From Rosistilla oblonga (GTDB taxonomy: Bacteria > Planctomycetota > Planctomycetia > Pirellulales > Pirellulaceae), in NCBI RefSeq assembly GCF_007751715.1, contig NZ_CP036292.1, positions 3,224,001 to 3,288,000 of the forward strand: a DNA stretch of 64,000 nt, read 5' to 3'. Positions 19,223 to 31,372 of the stretch are shown piece by piece (positions within the stretch are counted from its first letter, which is position 1; each line of letters opens with the position of its first letter). The notes below the pieces were generated by a model. The model did no database searches, had not been told where the DNA came from, and saw only the letters and a list, made by a program, of their open reading frames with translations. Position numbers and translations under genes: made by a program.

Positions 19223-19720
19223 TCAATCGATCGCTTTGGGACGCGTTGCCGCCAGCGTGATCGCTTGGCTGCTGAGCCGTAGTTTGGACCACTCGGGAAT
19301 TTCGAAGGCCAGAGCCAGAATCGCTGCGGTCGGGAAGTGGCCGCAGGCACCGCTGAAGTGCCCCGCCAGCATCTCCATTCCCGGATTGTGACCGACCACC
19401 ATCACTCGCTCCGCCTCCATCGCGTCGCTGGCGACGACCTTGATGATCGTTTCGGGAGCTGCGTGATAGAGCGTGCGGCTGTCGTGAATCGGCACCTCGA
19501 CCGGCCACTCTCCCGCCACCGCCTCGATCGTCTGCTGGGCGCGGACGGCTGTCGAACAGAGGACCAGATCGGGAACCAGATCTTGCTCCAGAATCCAGCG
19601 TCCGATCCGCGGAGCGTCGCGGCGGCCGCGGTTGTTTAATGTCCGGTCGTGATCCGCAAGCGACACCTCGCCCCAGTCGCTTTTGGCGTGCCGCATCATG
19701 ATCAATTCAAGTCTAGACAT
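19223..19720 (-). CDS. sixA: SixA-type phosphohistidine phosphatase
   Basis: 165 residues from the ATG at 19720 (MSRLELIMMRHAKSDWGE). The open frame extends 30 codons further upstream, but that part is low-complexity and charged, so the internal ATG is preferred. The catalytic RH is at residues 10-11 (MMRHAKSDW), and the second His is in VVGHNPGMEML. It is short, as SixA proteins are, and has LCSTAVRAQQT as in the histidine phosphatase superfamily. It probably removes phosphate from a phosphohistidine protein. An HPt protein with such a histidine lies at 50593, but a link is only conjecture. Confidence 0.85.
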   Translation of the reverse strand: MSRLELIMMRHAKSDWGEVSLADHDRTLNNRGRRDAPRIGRWILEQDLVPDLVLCSTAVRAQQTIEAVAGEWPVEVPIHDSRTLYHAAPETIIKVVASDAMEAERVMVVGHNPGMEMLAGHFSGACGHFPTAAILALAFEIPEWSKLRLSSQAITLAATRPKAID

Positions 19721-19832
19721 CGATTCGCAACCCGCCTGGCTCGAAGGGGTTTTGTTTTTGGGGGGGCGACGGCAGGGTAGCTCGCGGCCGACAGTTCTGT
19801 TGCCTGACATCCTACAGCTAAGTTGGCAGCAT

Positions 19833-20837
19833 TTACAGCCGTCGGGTCAGCACGATCTCGTCGTTTGATACCGACACCTGAACCTCCCCCGGAAGATCAA
19901 AGCTTAGCGGCTTGCCTTGTGCCCCGCCGCCGAACATCCGCTGCGTTAACAGTTTCCAGTGTCCATGCGACATTTTGCCCCTCGGCCAAGCCATCCGCTT
20001 CCAACAACCCTGCAGTAAAGCGACTTTGACTGCTTCCGGAGCCAGCCGCATCGGGCCGACAGCGATTCGCACGGCGCCGGCTTCGTATCGGACAGCCGTC
20101 GATTCGAGCTCGGCCGCCATCTGATCGACAGCCGCCTGCAGTTCGCCGACGTTTTGTCCCAATCGCAACAGCGATTCATCGACCTGCGGAAACTGGGCCT
20201 TAAGCAGCGGCAGCAGTTCGACTCGCAACCAGTTCCGCGTCCACGTCGGTTCGGCGTTTGTTGGGTCGCTGCGATACGATTGCCCCACCGCCGACATCGC
20301 CGATTCGATCTCCTGACGGGATACGTCCAAGAAGGGACGAGCCAAGACGAGGTCCTCTCCCAAGGGGCGGAATGCCGCGATCCCTCGGGCGCCGGATCCG
20401 CCGGTGCCACGCAAGATGTTGTGCAGAATCGTTTCGACTTGATCGTTGCGGTTGTGCGCGACAGCGACATAGCGGGCGCCGAGCCGCCGAGCGACCGAGT
20501 CGAGAAAATCGTAACGCTCCCCGCGGAGATCGGCTTCGCTGCGCGATGGATCGCGCGATGCGGAACGCCCGAGTTCGAAATCGAGCCCCAAGTCGCGAGC
20601 CACCTCTCCGACAAACGCCGCGTCGTCCGCCGAATCGTCGCGAGTCTGATGGTCGTAGTGGGCAATGATCAAATTCGACGATGCCCCGCCGGCCATCTGC
20701 GCCAACGTCCGCACTAAGCAGACGCTGTCGGCGCCGCCGCTGACGCCAACCACCACGCGCAGCGAACCCCATCGCTGCACGGGCCAGACGGCGGCGACGC
20801 GGTCGCAAATCGGTTGAAGGGGATCGGTTTCAGACAC
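19833..20837 (-). CDS. tilS: tRNA(Ile)-lysidine synthase
   Basis: 334 residues. The PP-loop SGGADS is at 33-38, followed by IIAHYDHQTRDDSADDAAFV and VAVAHNRNDQVETILHNILRGTGGSGARGI, all strong TilS signatures, then LARPFLDVSRQEIESAM and SDPTNAEPTWTRNWLR. TilS converts C34 of the AUA-reading tRNA-Ile to lysidine using ATP. The C-terminal region after residue 230 is shorter than in E. coli TilS but contains the substrate-binding subdomain pattern. It is divergent from the Gly-rich gene at 21039 with about 200 bp between. Confidence 0.92.
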   Translation of the reverse strand: MSETDPLQPICDRVAAVWPVQRWGSLRVVVGVSGGADSVCLVRTLAQMAGGASSNLIIAHYDHQTRDDSADDAAFVGEVARDLGLDFELGRSASRDPSRSEADLRGERYDFLDSVARRLGARYVAVAHNRNDQVETILHNILRGTGGSGARGIAAFRPLGEDLVLARPFLDVSRQEIESAMSAVGQSYRSDPTNAEPTWTRNWLRVELLPLLKAQFPQVDESLLRLGQNVGELQAAVDQMAAELESTAVRYEAGAVRIAVGPMRLAPEAVKVALLQGCWKRMAWPRGKMSHGHWKLLTQRMFGGGAQGKPLSFDLPGEVQVSVSNDEIVLTRRL

Positions 20838-21038
20838 GCGGTTTTTCGAGCTGCGGTGAAGTTGGAGCGCCGTGATGCCGGTCGGAGGCTGCGGGTTGTA
20901 GCGATTGTGACGGCGGGAAGCGGGCGTGAAAGTTGGCTTTCTGGCGACAAATCGCTTGCCAATTCGGAACCGGATTATTGTGGAAGGAGGCCAAGCAGAC
21001 GCCTTTCAACGCAAACGTCCAACCCGCGAGTCTATCCA

Positions 21039-21800
21039 ATGCGATTCCCAAACCTTGCAATTCCCCGTCTGATCGTCGCCACCGTCGTGGTCGCGGTCCA
21101 GGGCGTTGCTTGTGGAGCGGATTGGTTGACGCTGCCGAGCACGTACACGCACGACCCGTCGACCGGAGCCCGCGTCGATCAATATGCCGCCAAAGCTCCA
21201 GCGGTCTCCCGGGTCGACCCCACTTATCGCGAGAGCGGTTATCGCCAGTATCGCAGCACGCTGCAATATGGCCAAGCAGCAGACAATTACCACAGCGTCG
21301 AAAAGTGGGGCGAACCGGTCCGCCCCTACGGCGAATGGCGATTTCCTGTGCGACCCTATTCCGCACCCTACTCGGCTTGGGGAGCCCCATTGGCCGGCAT
21401 GAACGTCGGCGGCTATTACCCCGGCTGGCAAGGCGGTTATCCAAATCCCGGATACAACGGCGGTGGATATCCGAACGGCGGCGGACCTCCCCACGGCCAA
21501 CATCACGGCGGAAACGGCAACGGTCACCATGGCGGCAATCATCCCGGCGGCGGCCAGCCCGGTGGAGCTTCCCCTGGCGGTGGACATTCCGGCGGAGGAT
21601 ACCACGGTGGCGGCCATCCCGGCGGCGGATCAGGTTATCCCGGCGGATACGGACAGCCTGGTTTCGGCGGCGCGTCGCTAACGCCTTACCCGCCAACTCA
21701 AGCCTATCCAACGCCGCCCTATTATGACGGATCCTACCCGACGTACGGCGAGCAACCGCGAATGAACGACCGCGAGTTCTACCGCAAGCCGAGGCAATAA
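21039..21800 (+). CDS. Secreted Gly/His/Pro-rich protein
   Basis: 253 residues from the ATG at 21039, chosen because it begins a clear signal peptide (MRFPNLAIPRLIVATVVVAVQGVACGA). The frame extends 75 codons upstream, but that part is charged and unlike a secreted N-terminus. After a Tyr/Arg-rich part, residues about 125-215 are low-complexity, built of GG, HGG, PGG and YPGG runs, with many His and Tyr. It ends in a Pro/Tyr-rich tail. Such sequences occur in secreted, possibly metal-binding or structural proteins. I assign no function. The first REP unit of the next block begins 40 bp after its stop. Confidence 0.6.
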   Translation: MRFPNLAIPRLIVATVVVAVQGVACGADWLTLPSTYTHDPSTGARVDQYAAKAPAVSRVDPTYRESGYRQYRSTLQYGQAADNYHSVEKWGEPVRPYGEWRFPVRPYSAPYSAWGAPLAGMNVGGYYPGWQGGYPNPGYNGGGYPNGGGPPHGQHHGGNGNGHHGGNHPGGGQPGGASPGGGHSGGGYHGGGHPGGGSGYPGGYGQPGFGGASLTPYPPTQAYPTPPYYDGSYPTYGEQPRMNDREFYRKPRQ

Positions 21801-21839
21801 GAATTGCTGCGCCTAACGCGGTGCCATTTGACAATACAA

Positions 21840-22191
21840 GTCGCAAAGCGACGGTATGTAAAAGCCAGGGACGCAAGTCCCAAGAATCCAAGCCCGCCGC
21901 GAGACCTCAGGCCTCAGTTGCAACGCGACGGCACGCGCCAGCCTGGGACGCAAGTCCCAGGAACGTGAGTCGGCCGCGATACCTCAGGTCCCCAGTCGCA
22001 ACGCGACGGCATGCGCCAGCCTGGGACGCAAGTCCCAGGAATCCGACCCCGCCGCGATAGCTCAAGCCCCCAGTCGCACCGCGACGACATGATGCGCCGA
22101 ACACCTGTCGTCGCTTCGCGACTTCGCAACCGGTCCGTTTGAATTCACCTGGGACTTGCGTCCCAGGCTGTCGCATGCCGTCGCTTGCGAC
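21840..22191. repeat. Left REP array flanking the transposase gene
   Basis: Direct units start at 21840, 21917 and 21995 (period 77-78), followed by a variant unit at 22073 and an inverted unit at 22148-22191. Each unit holds two hairpins. The first is GTCGC-loop-GCGAC. The second is CCTGGGAC-GCAA-GTCCCAGG, an 8-bp perfect stem with a tetraloop. Between units is a conserved ~33-base linker (GTGAGTC..CCGCG..A). The array ends with the same composite block as the right array. Confidence 0.9.
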
Positions 22192-22363
22192 TGGCGTACC
22201 TTTCCATCTCCTTTGTCCAGATGAGTCCTGGCGTTTTGACTTGTGGATGCCACAAAACCCAGCGGTGTCGGTTAGAATCGTTAGGGACCTGGGGCTTGTG
22301 TTCACAGCACATCGAAGGGCCTTTACAACGATTCAGCCGGCGGTGGCAGGGGGAGTCAAGACG

Positions 22364-22828
22364 ATGTCAACGCACCATGGGATTTTGCTTCACGTCATTT
22401 TCTCCACGAAATATCGTAGGCGATACCTTCACGATGCGTGGCGTGAAGAGGTGTTTGCGTACATCGGTGGTACGGTCAAGGACCATAAGGCGGCTCTGTT
22501 GAAAGCTGGAGGGATCGAAGATCACGTTCACTTGCTGTTACGGATTCATCCCGAGTTTGCTATTTCGAAAACCATTCAGCTCCTCAAAGCCAATGCATCG
22601 AAATGGATCAACGAAGAGCGAAAACTGCCCGGGAGGTTTCAGTGGCAACGCGGGTACGGTGCGTTTTCGGTGAGTCAGTCGATGGCAGAGGTTGTGAAGG
22701 CGTACATCAGCAACCAGCGAGCACATCACGCCCAACAAACGTTTGAAAGGGAATACATCGGCTTCTTGGATAAACACGAAATCCAATACGACCCGAAATA
22801 CGTTTTCGAATCGGAGTTCCTGGCGTGA
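22364..22828 (+). CDS. IS200/IS605-type TnpA (REP-associated tyrosine transposase-like)
   Basis: 154 residues from the ATG at 22364, which has GGGGGAG six bases upstream. The open frame runs 75 codons further 5' into the left repeat array and is not used. It is a Y1 transposase: the HUH motif is H54-V-H56 in IEDHVHLLLRI, and the likely catalytic Tyr is Y114 in VVKAYISNQRAHH. WQRGYGAFSVS is a hallmark of this family. All catalytic residues are intact, so it may be active. It cuts and joins single-stranded DNA at hairpins, and the hairpin repeats on both sides are its likely substrate. Confidence 0.92.
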   Translation: MSTHHGILLHVIFSTKYRRRYLHDAWREEVFAYIGGTVKDHKAALLKAGGIEDHVHLLLRIHPEFAISKTIQLLKANASKWINEERKLPGRFQWQRGYGAFSVSQSMAEVVKAYISNQRAHHAQQTFEREYIGFLDKHEIQYDPKYVFESEFLA

Positions 22829-22836
22829 TTGTTTCA

Positions 22837-23268
22837 GTCGCGAAGCGACGGCATGCGACAGCCTGGGACGCAAGTCCCAGGATCGTGAGCCCACCGCGCC
22901 ATATCATTCCCCAGTCGCGAAGCGACGCCATGCGATGGCCTGGGACGCAAGTCCCCAGGAACGTGAGCCCACCGCGCCATATCATTCCCCAGTTGCGAAG
23001 CGACGCCATGCGATGGCCTGGGACGCAAGTCCCAGGATCGTGAGCTCACCGCGCCATATCATTCCCCAGTCGCCAAGCGACGCCATGTGACAGCCTGGGA
23101 CGCAAGTCCCAGGAACCCGCGGACCGCCACGCCATATTGTTTCCCCCTGTCGCGACGCGACGACACGATGCCCGGAACACATGCCGTCGCCTTGCGACTT
23201 CTCGAGTGTCCTCAATCTTTGCACCTGGGACTTGCGTCCCAGGCTGTCACATGTCGTCGCTTCGCGAC
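22837..23268. repeat. Right REP array flanking the transposase gene
   Basis: Direct units begin at 22837, 22914, 22992 and 23069 (period 77-78), then comes a variant unit at 23149 and an inverted unit at 23224-23268. The hairpins are the same as in the left array, with GTCGCGAAGCGAC and CCTGGGAC-GCAA-GTCCCAGG. One unit (near 22950) has an extra C in the stem. The array ends only 23 bp from the stop codon of the next gene, so it forms that gene's 3' flank. Confidence 0.9.
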
Positions 23269-23290
23269 TACGGCCCCGTCGCTTGGCGGA

Positions 23291-24418
23291 CTACTGGTCT
23301 TTGCGCGGTCGCAGGTTCCCGAATAAGAGTTCGGCGCGGCGAACGGCGGTGGGATCTAGCTCGCGGCAGGTCGCTAGGGATTCGGCGGCGTCGGGGCCTG
23401 GGGAGGTGCGGAAATAGTTGACGATGTGGATCCGAATCGGATCGGCAGCGGGCAACGCATAGAGTTCCAACAGTCGCGGGCCGACGGTCCAGTCTTCCAT
23501 GCGAGCCAGGTCGGGGATCACGTAAGCTGCCAAGCGAACGTTCCGCAGCAGAGGATGTAGCGCCGCGGCGAGTTCCGTTTGGTCAAATCGCTTCGTCTCG
23601 ACGGCGTGAAAACGGATCGCGTTCAGCGCCATGAAAAGCGTTTGCTCGTCATCGCTGCTGCTCAATAACTGCTTCACCTGCTCCAAGCCCGCGGGCCCTG
23701 CCAGCGACATGTAACATCCCACCGCTGCGTCCCAACCGATCGCGTTGCGGTCGATCGTCTTGTCGTCGATTACACGCTGGACCAACGCGGCATCTTCCGG
23801 CTCGCCACACACGCTCAACAGCGTCCACATCAATCGGATGCGATGCGGTGGTGTCGTGTCGTCTTTCAGATAGGACTGCAGGTTATCAAGCACCCACTGA
23901 CGGTCGAGCCGATCGCCTAGACCCTGGATGTCGGCGAAAGGAGCTCGTGCGAATTCGTTGTACGCGTCGTCGGCGACATGCCGATCTTCGGCGACAAGAA
24001 AGGGCAAGAAGTAGCCGAGGCGATCGCTTCCGGCTTCCGGAGCGGTCTGCAGGCCGTTGAGGTATTTAACGGAAACCGGAGCCAGCGGCAGCGGAGCTGA
24101 CCACTGTGGCGCATCGGGGTCGCCAAAAGCAAACAGCAGCACGGGGCCGGTCGGTGGCTCGTCGGGCAGGATGTAGGCATCGACTTGCGAACCGATCCGC
24201 CCGTCACCTTTGAGCACTTTGGTGACTCGGAATTTTGCCAACTGCATCCCGATGTCGGATGCCGGCGCGGCCGCGTCGCGATCCCATTGAGCGATCACGC
24301 ACGCGGCCGATTCACGGATATCGTCCGACAACGTGCTTGCCAAGGCTTCGCAGAACAAACATCCCAGCGCGAGCCGTGGGATGGCGAGCAGAATCAGGCA
24401 AGCGAGCAGCGGACGCAT
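23291..24418 (-). CDS. Secreted HEAT-like hypothetical protein
   Basis: 375 residues from the ATG at 24418, which starts a signal peptide (MRPLLACLILLAIPRLALG). The frame extends 49 codons upstream without protein-like features. Just after the signal is CLFCEA, a CxxC that may be a disulfide or metal site. The first third (KFRVTKVLKGDGRIGSQVDAYI) resembles a beta domain. The remainder has helical repeat character (VLDNLQSYLKDD, LVQRVIDDKTI, LEQVKQLLSSSDDEQTLFMAL) like a HEAT/armadillo array. It is probably periplasmic. I know no function; it follows the isomerase-like gene by 13 bp on the same strand. Confidence 0.65.
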   Translation of the reverse strand: MRPLLACLILLAIPRLALGCLFCEALASTLSDDIRESAACVIAQWDRDAAAPASDIGMQLAKFRVTKVLKGDGRIGSQVDAYILPDEPPTGPVLLFAFGDPDAPQWSAPLPLAPVSVKYLNGLQTAPEAGSDRLGYFLPFLVAEDRHVADDAYNEFARAPFADIQGLGDRLDRQWVLDNLQSYLKDDTTPPHRIRLMWTLLSVCGEPEDAALVQRVIDDKTIDRNAIGWDAAVGCYMSLAGPAGLEQVKQLLSSSDDEQTLFMALNAIRFHAVETKRFDQTELAAALHPLLRNVRLAAYVIPDLARMEDWTVGPRLLELYALPAADPIRIHIVNYFRTSPGPDAAESLATCRELDPTAVRRAELLFGNLRPRKDQ

Positions 24419-24431
24419 GGGCGAAACCCGT

Positions 24432-25442
24432 TTAGATCGAGGCTTTGATATCGTCGAAGGATCGTGTTTCGTAATCGATCCCGACGTAATCAAGTACTCG
24501 ACACAGGCCACGCATCGCAACGCCAAAGCCGTCGGGTCCGCTGAATCCGCCGAACTGGCCGCCACCCTTCACGTGTGGTTCCAGATCGCAAACAACGCCC
24601 GGAGCACCACGCTTGGCCATCCGCGCTTCGACTTCTGGCATGTAAGCCGCCAGGTCGCGCAAGATCGCTTCGTGGCCACAATCGCCGCGGTCGGCGGGGA
24701 CGAAGTTCTTCAGCGAAGCTTCATCGACGTGATGGATGCGTCCCGTCGGGCTTGGGTCGTGGTAGTCCTTGATGTGCAACCAGCCCAGGCCGGGCTTCAT
24801 CGCCAGGTACTGTTCGTAAACTTGGTCGGCCGAAAAACCTTGAGTGCTGATGTTGGCACCGTCGAAGATCGTGACCAACGCCGGATGGTTGACGCCTTCG
24901 TGCAGTTGAGCCATCAGTTGACCGGTCTGCCCGATCAGATTCGCTTCGACTTCCAAACCGTAAGTCAGCCCGTAGGAGTCGCAGACTTCCGCGATCTTGC
25001 CCAGTTGATCGCAAGCTTGGCTCAGGTGTTCTTCGGGCTTGGTCCCCTTGGGGTGGTAATAGGAGAAGCCGCGGATCAGTTTGCAATCGAAAGCGGTTGC
25101 CAGTTCGCAGGCGCGGACGACTTCGGTCTTCAAATATTCTTCGAAGGGGACGTAGCGGTTGCTGGTTCCGTCGTCGACGTCTTTCAGTTTCACTTTGCCG
25201 ATTGGCGAACCGAGCGTTGCGACGCGGAGGCCGTAGGCGTCCATCAGTTCGCGGATCGTCTTGATCTCGGGGTCGGTCAATTGCATCGCGTTTTTGATGC
25301 CGTCGCCAGCGTCGATGAATCGCAACGAAAACCATTTCATGCCCAAAGCGGCAAAGGCGGCAAACTGTTGAACGGCGGTCTTGTCGATCGCGGCTTCGTC
25401 GGAAAATCCAGAAAGCAGAACGGAAGGAGCGGAGGCAGGCAT
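24432..25442 (-). CDS. Sugar phosphate isomerase/epimerase family protein (TIM barrel)
   Basis: 336 residues. The pattern matches the xylose-isomerase-like TIM barrel family: SGFSDEAAIDKTAVQQFAAF at the start, LRVATLGSPIGKVKL, YGLTYGLEVEANLIGQT with a likely metal Glu, VTIFDGANIS with Asp, LGWLHIKDYHDP with His/Lys/Asp, and VVCDLEPHVKGGG. These acidic and His residues are placed as divalent-metal ligands of the family. No signal peptide, so it is cytoplasmic. The substrate is unknown. Planctomycetes have many such genes, often in sugar catabolism. It probably shares a transcript with the secreted protein that follows. Confidence 0.82.
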   Translation of the reverse strand: MPASAPSVLLSGFSDEAAIDKTAVQQFAAFAALGMKWFSLRFIDAGDGIKNAMQLTDPEIKTIRELMDAYGLRVATLGSPIGKVKLKDVDDGTSNRYVPFEEYLKTEVVRACELATAFDCKLIRGFSYYHPKGTKPEEHLSQACDQLGKIAEVCDSYGLTYGLEVEANLIGQTGQLMAQLHEGVNHPALVTIFDGANISTQGFSADQVYEQYLAMKPGLGWLHIKDYHDPSPTGRIHHVDEASLKNFVPADRGDCGHEAILRDLAAYMPEVEARMAKRGAPGVVCDLEPHVKGGGQFGGFSGPDGFGVAMRGLCRVLDYVGIDYETRSFDDIKASI

Positions 25443-25494
25443 GACGTGATTACTCGGTTTCAGTTTGAAAAAGGAAAGGTGGGAAGCGGGCGAT

Positions 25495-25860
25495 TTATTC
25501 GTCTTCGGAATCAGGATATTCGACCACGATCACGCTGGACAAACCACCGCGTGGCGTCCAACGACTCTCTAAATTCGCCCAACGTGGCTTTACGGCATTC
25601 ACAAAGTCGTCCATGATCCGATTGGTAATGTGTTCGTAGAAGATACCCTCGTTGCGGTATCGTTGCAGATACATCTTCAAGCTTTTCAGTTCGATACACA
25701 GTTCGTTGGGAACGTAAGTGAAGACCAACGTGCCGAAATCGGGCTGTCCCGTCTTCGGACAGACCGAAGTAAATTCGGGGCACGTGTGTTCGATCGTGTA
25801 GTTTCGACCAGCGTACGGGTTATCAAACGTTTCTAGCAGATCACCGAAATCAGTGGACAC
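25495..25860 (-). CDS. queF: NADPH-dependent 7-cyano-7-deazaguanine reductase
   Basis: 121 residues from a GTG start at 25860. AGGAG stands eight bases before this GTG, and the resulting N-terminus ([25 protein letters not shown]) matches QueF proteins. An ATG at 25932 gives 24 extra residues with no family match. The catalytic Cys is C34 in [15 protein letters not shown], with Asp41 as the acid. ELKSLKMYL is the QueF substrate and cofactor signature. It is the short, single-domain form. It reduces preQ0 to preQ1 in queuosine synthesis. It is divergent from queE, 64 bp away. Confidence 0.95.
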   Translation of the reverse strand: MSTDFGDLLETFDNPYAGRNYTIEHTCPEFTSVCPKTGQPDFGTLVFTYVPNELCIELKSLKMYLQRYRNEGIFYEHITNRIMDDFVNAVKPRWANLESRWTPRGGLSSVIVVEYPDSEDE

Positions 25861-25924
25861 TTCGCATTCTCCTGAATTAAACCGGCCATTGTCGCATTCG
25901 CTCTCAAAGGCGAAAGGGGGGACG

Positions 25925-26620
25925 TTGCGCATTGCCGAACTTTATGCCAGTCGACAAGGCGAGGGCCTTCTAACGGGAACATCCAGCGCATTCATCCGAG
26001 TCAGCGGTTGTAACCTCCGCTGCTGGTTCTGCGACACGCCCCACGCCTCTTGGAATCCCGAGGGGGCTCAGCAGTCGATCGACAGCATCGTCGCCGATGT
26101 CCTGCGATTGGAGGTCTCCCACGTTGTCTTAACCGGCGGCGAGCCGATGCTTTTCCCCGAAATCGTCACGCTTTGCCAGCATCTGGCCGACCGCGGACTG
26201 CATACGACGATCGAAACCGCCGGCACGATCTACCAAGATACAGCCTGCGATCTGATGTCGATCAGCCCCAAACTGGCGGGCAGCCGCCCCCGCGATGGCA
26301 GCCTCAGCGAAAAGTGGCAACTGCAGCACGATCGTCGCCGTTGGGCGGTCGATGTCGTTCGTCGATTGATGGTTGAATCGCCCGATTATCAGCTGAAGTT
26401 TGTTGTCGACCAGCCGAGCGAACAGTTGGAAGTTCAGCAGATGGTCGATCAATTGCAGCCCGATGTCGATCCGGCGAAGGTCTGGATCATGCCTCAGTCG
26501 CGTTCGACGGCGGAGTTGGACGCGCACGAATCGTGGCTGCGTCCCTGGTGCGATCAACAAGGATTCCAGTACTGCGACCGAATGCACCTGCGTTGGTACG
26601 GGAACGTCCGAGGGACGTAG
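25925..26620 (+). CDS. queE: 7-carboxy-7-deazaguanine synthase
   Basis: 231 residues from a TTG start at 25925, preceded by AAAGGGGGG. The product begins [14 protein letters not shown], matching the family's usual KIAEIFxSxQGEG start. A GTG at 25853 would add 24 residues lying over the queF start region. The radical-SAM triad is C29-x3-C33-x2-C36 (CNLRCWFC), followed by DTPHASW and [10 protein letters not shown]. It converts carboxytetrahydropterin to 7-carboxy-7-deazaguanine, one step before preQ0. Divergence from queF over 64 bp suggests joint control of queuosine synthesis. QueC and QueD are not in the window. Confidence 0.93.
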   Translation: MRIAELYASRQGEGLLTGTSSAFIRVSGCNLRCWFCDTPHASWNPEGAQQSIDSIVADVLRLEVSHVVLTGGEPMLFPEIVTLCQHLADRGLHTTIETAGTIYQDTACDLMSISPKLAGSRPRDGSLSEKWQLQHDRRRWAVDVVRRLMVESPDYQLKFVVDQPSEQLEVQQMVDQLQPDVDPAKVWIMPQSRSTAELDAHESWLRPWCDQQGFQYCDRMHLRWYGNVRGT

Positions 26621-26627
26621 GCGATGT

Positions 26628-26640
26628 GAGCCTTCGGCTC
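26628..26640. terminator. Small hairpin between convergent queE and DUF1501 genes
   Basis: GAGCC-TTC-GGCTC forms a five-pair stem with a tight loop in the 33-base gap. No T-run follows, so it is a weak terminator candidate. A second short palindrome (ACGTCC/GGACGT) lies just before it across the queE stop. Confidence 0.25.
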
Positions 26641-26653
26641 CGTCGCAGCATGA

Positions 26654-28084
26654 CTACGCCAGGATCGGCTTGATTACATGCCCGTGGACATCGGTCAATC
26701 GGAACCGGCGGCCTTGGTATCGGAACGTCAACCGCTCGTGATCGATCCCCAATTGATGCAGGATCGTCGCTTGCAGATCGTGGATATGAACCGGGTTTTC
26801 GGTGACGTTATAAGAAAAGTCATCGGTCTGGCCGTGCGTGATCCCCGGCTTGATTCCGCCCCCTGCCATCCAGATCGTGAAGCATCGCGGATGGTGATCG
26901 CGGCCAAAGTTCGTTGCAGTAAGCTTGCCCTGGCAATAATTGGTCCGACCAAATTCGCCCGCCCAGACGACAAGCGTATCTTCCAATAAGCCACAACGCT
27001 TGAGGTCCTGAACCAACGCTGCTGCCGGTTGATCGGTTTCGCTGCACTGCCGCTTGATTCCGCCAGGCAGACCGCCGTGCTGGTCCCAGCCTTGATGGTA
27101 CAGTTGGATAAAGCGGACGCCGCGCTCGGCCAATCGCCGCGCCAAAAGGCAGTTGGCAGCAAACGTTCCTGGGTTCTTAGCATCGAGACCATACGAATCG
27201 ATCACCTGCTGACTCTCGTCGGCAAAGTCAGTCGCTTCGGGAACGGAAGCTTGCATCCGAAAGGCGAGTTCGTGTTGAGCGATCCTCGCTTCGATCGCCG
27301 GATCGGAAGTCTCCGCGATCTGCATCTCGTGAAGTCCTCGCAGCGTATCGAGCATTGCCCGCCGCGACCCCCGATCGACCCCCGCCGGGTTGTTCAAATA
27401 GAGCACCGGATCTTCGCCCGAACGGAACCGAACGCCTTGATGCTGAGCCGGCAGGAATCCGCTGCCCCACAGTCGCGAGACCAACGGCTGCCCACTTTTG
27501 TTCTTGGTTACCAAGACCACAAAGGCAGGCAGGTTTTCGTTGTCGCTTCCCAAGCCGTAGCTGAGCCATGCTCCCATGCTAGGGCGGCCGGGGAATTGCG
27601 AACCGGTCTGAATAAACGTTACGCCCGGCCCGTGATTAATCGCTTCGGTATGGACCGATTTGATGAAGCAGAGCTCGTCGGCGATCGCGGCGGTATGGGG
27701 CAACAGTTCGCTGACCGTGGCTCCCGATTCGCCATACTGCTGAAATTTGAAGGGTGATCCGACCAGCGGCAGCGACGCCTGATTGCCGCTCATCCCGGTT
27801 AGTCGCTGCGTGCCCCGAATCTCGTCCGGCAGTTCGCTGCCATGCCGAGCGTTCAGTTCCGGCTTATGATCGAACATGTCGATCTGAGACGGCCCGCCGG
27901 CTTGGAACAGGAAAATCACGCGTTTCGCGCGCGGCGCATGATCGATGCCCGACGGCGTCGCGGCGGCGGAGATGTTTGGATTGACCAAGTCGGCCAAGGC
28001 GATCGAGCCTAGGCCCATCCCAAACTGCTGCAACAACCGACGCCGCGATGTTCCCAACGGCGATTCAAATCCAGTGCATTTCAT
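26654..28084 (-). CDS. DUF1501 Tat-exported protein
   Basis: 476 residues. The N-terminus [22 protein letters not shown] is a twin-arginine signal. The body has the DUF1501 pattern: [107 protein letters not shown] and [23 protein letters not shown]. The fold is related to alkaline phosphatase and sulfatase. The gene ends a two-gene unit with the DUF1553 protein upstream (6 bp gap), the usual planctomycete pairing. The true substrate is unknown; complex polysaccharide turnover is commonly suggested. Confidence 0.93.
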   Translation of the reverse strand: MKCTGFESPLGTSRRRLLQQFGMGLGSIALADLVNPNISAAATPSGIDHAPRAKRVIFLFQAGGPSQIDMFDHKPELNARHGSELPDEIRGTQRLTGMSGNQASLPLVGSPFKFQQYGESGATVSELLPHTAAIADELCFIKSVHTEAINHGPGVTFIQTGSQFPGRPSMGAWLSYGLGSDNENLPAFVVLVTKNKSGQPLVSRLWGSGFLPAQHQGVRFRSGEDPVLYLNNPAGVDRGSRRAMLDTLRGLHEMQIAETSDPAIEARIAQHELAFRMQASVPEATDFADESQQVIDSYGLDAKNPGTFAANCLLARRLAERGVRFIQLYHQGWDQHGGLPGGIKRQCSETDQPAAALVQDLKRCGLLEDTLVVWAGEFGRTNYCQGKLTATNFGRDHHPRCFTIWMAGGGIKPGITHGQTDDFSYNVTENPVHIHDLQATILHQLGIDHERLTFRYQGRRFRLTDVHGHVIKPILA

Positions 28085-28090
28085 CGCTTG

Positions 28091-31189
<3,099 letters not shown>

Positions 31190-31372
31190 GCGGCTATTGT
31201 AGCGTGCGGCTACATCGCCAGCAAAACCGCGATGCGGTCGGTCCACGATCCGCTGTCTCACAGTTCATGTGGGCGTGCGCGTACCCTGGTGGTTGGCGCA
31301 GAATCGCCGCCGCCGGAAACCTTCACTTTTTCTTGCCCCTCTAGCGGTCCAACCTATAGTTCAGAGGACGCT

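Larger units (their letters stand above)
21840..23268 (+). mobile_element. REPtron-like element: RAYT/IS200-type transposase between two REP arrays
   Basis: The block comprises the left array (21840-22191), the tnpA-like gene (22364-22828) and the right array (22837-23268). Both arrays have the same order: direct double-hairpin units, then a variant unit followed by GATGC..CCG, then an inverted unit. This is the organisation of REP-associated tyrosine transposase (RAYT) loci. No accessory TnpB gene is present. The outer limits are defined only by the repeats; I cannot see target duplications, nor are any expected for this class. Confidence 0.75.

Noticed and set aside
22139-22363. Longer start for the transposase gene
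   Set aside because: The extra 75 codons run over the left repeat array and have no family match. The ATG at 22364 has a strong ribosome-binding site and gives the normal length.
21840-23268. Regularly spaced repeats resembling a CRISPR array
   Set aside because: The period is 77-78 bases and the sequences between hairpins are conserved rather than unique spacers. Inverted copies and a Y1 transposase fit REP elements instead.
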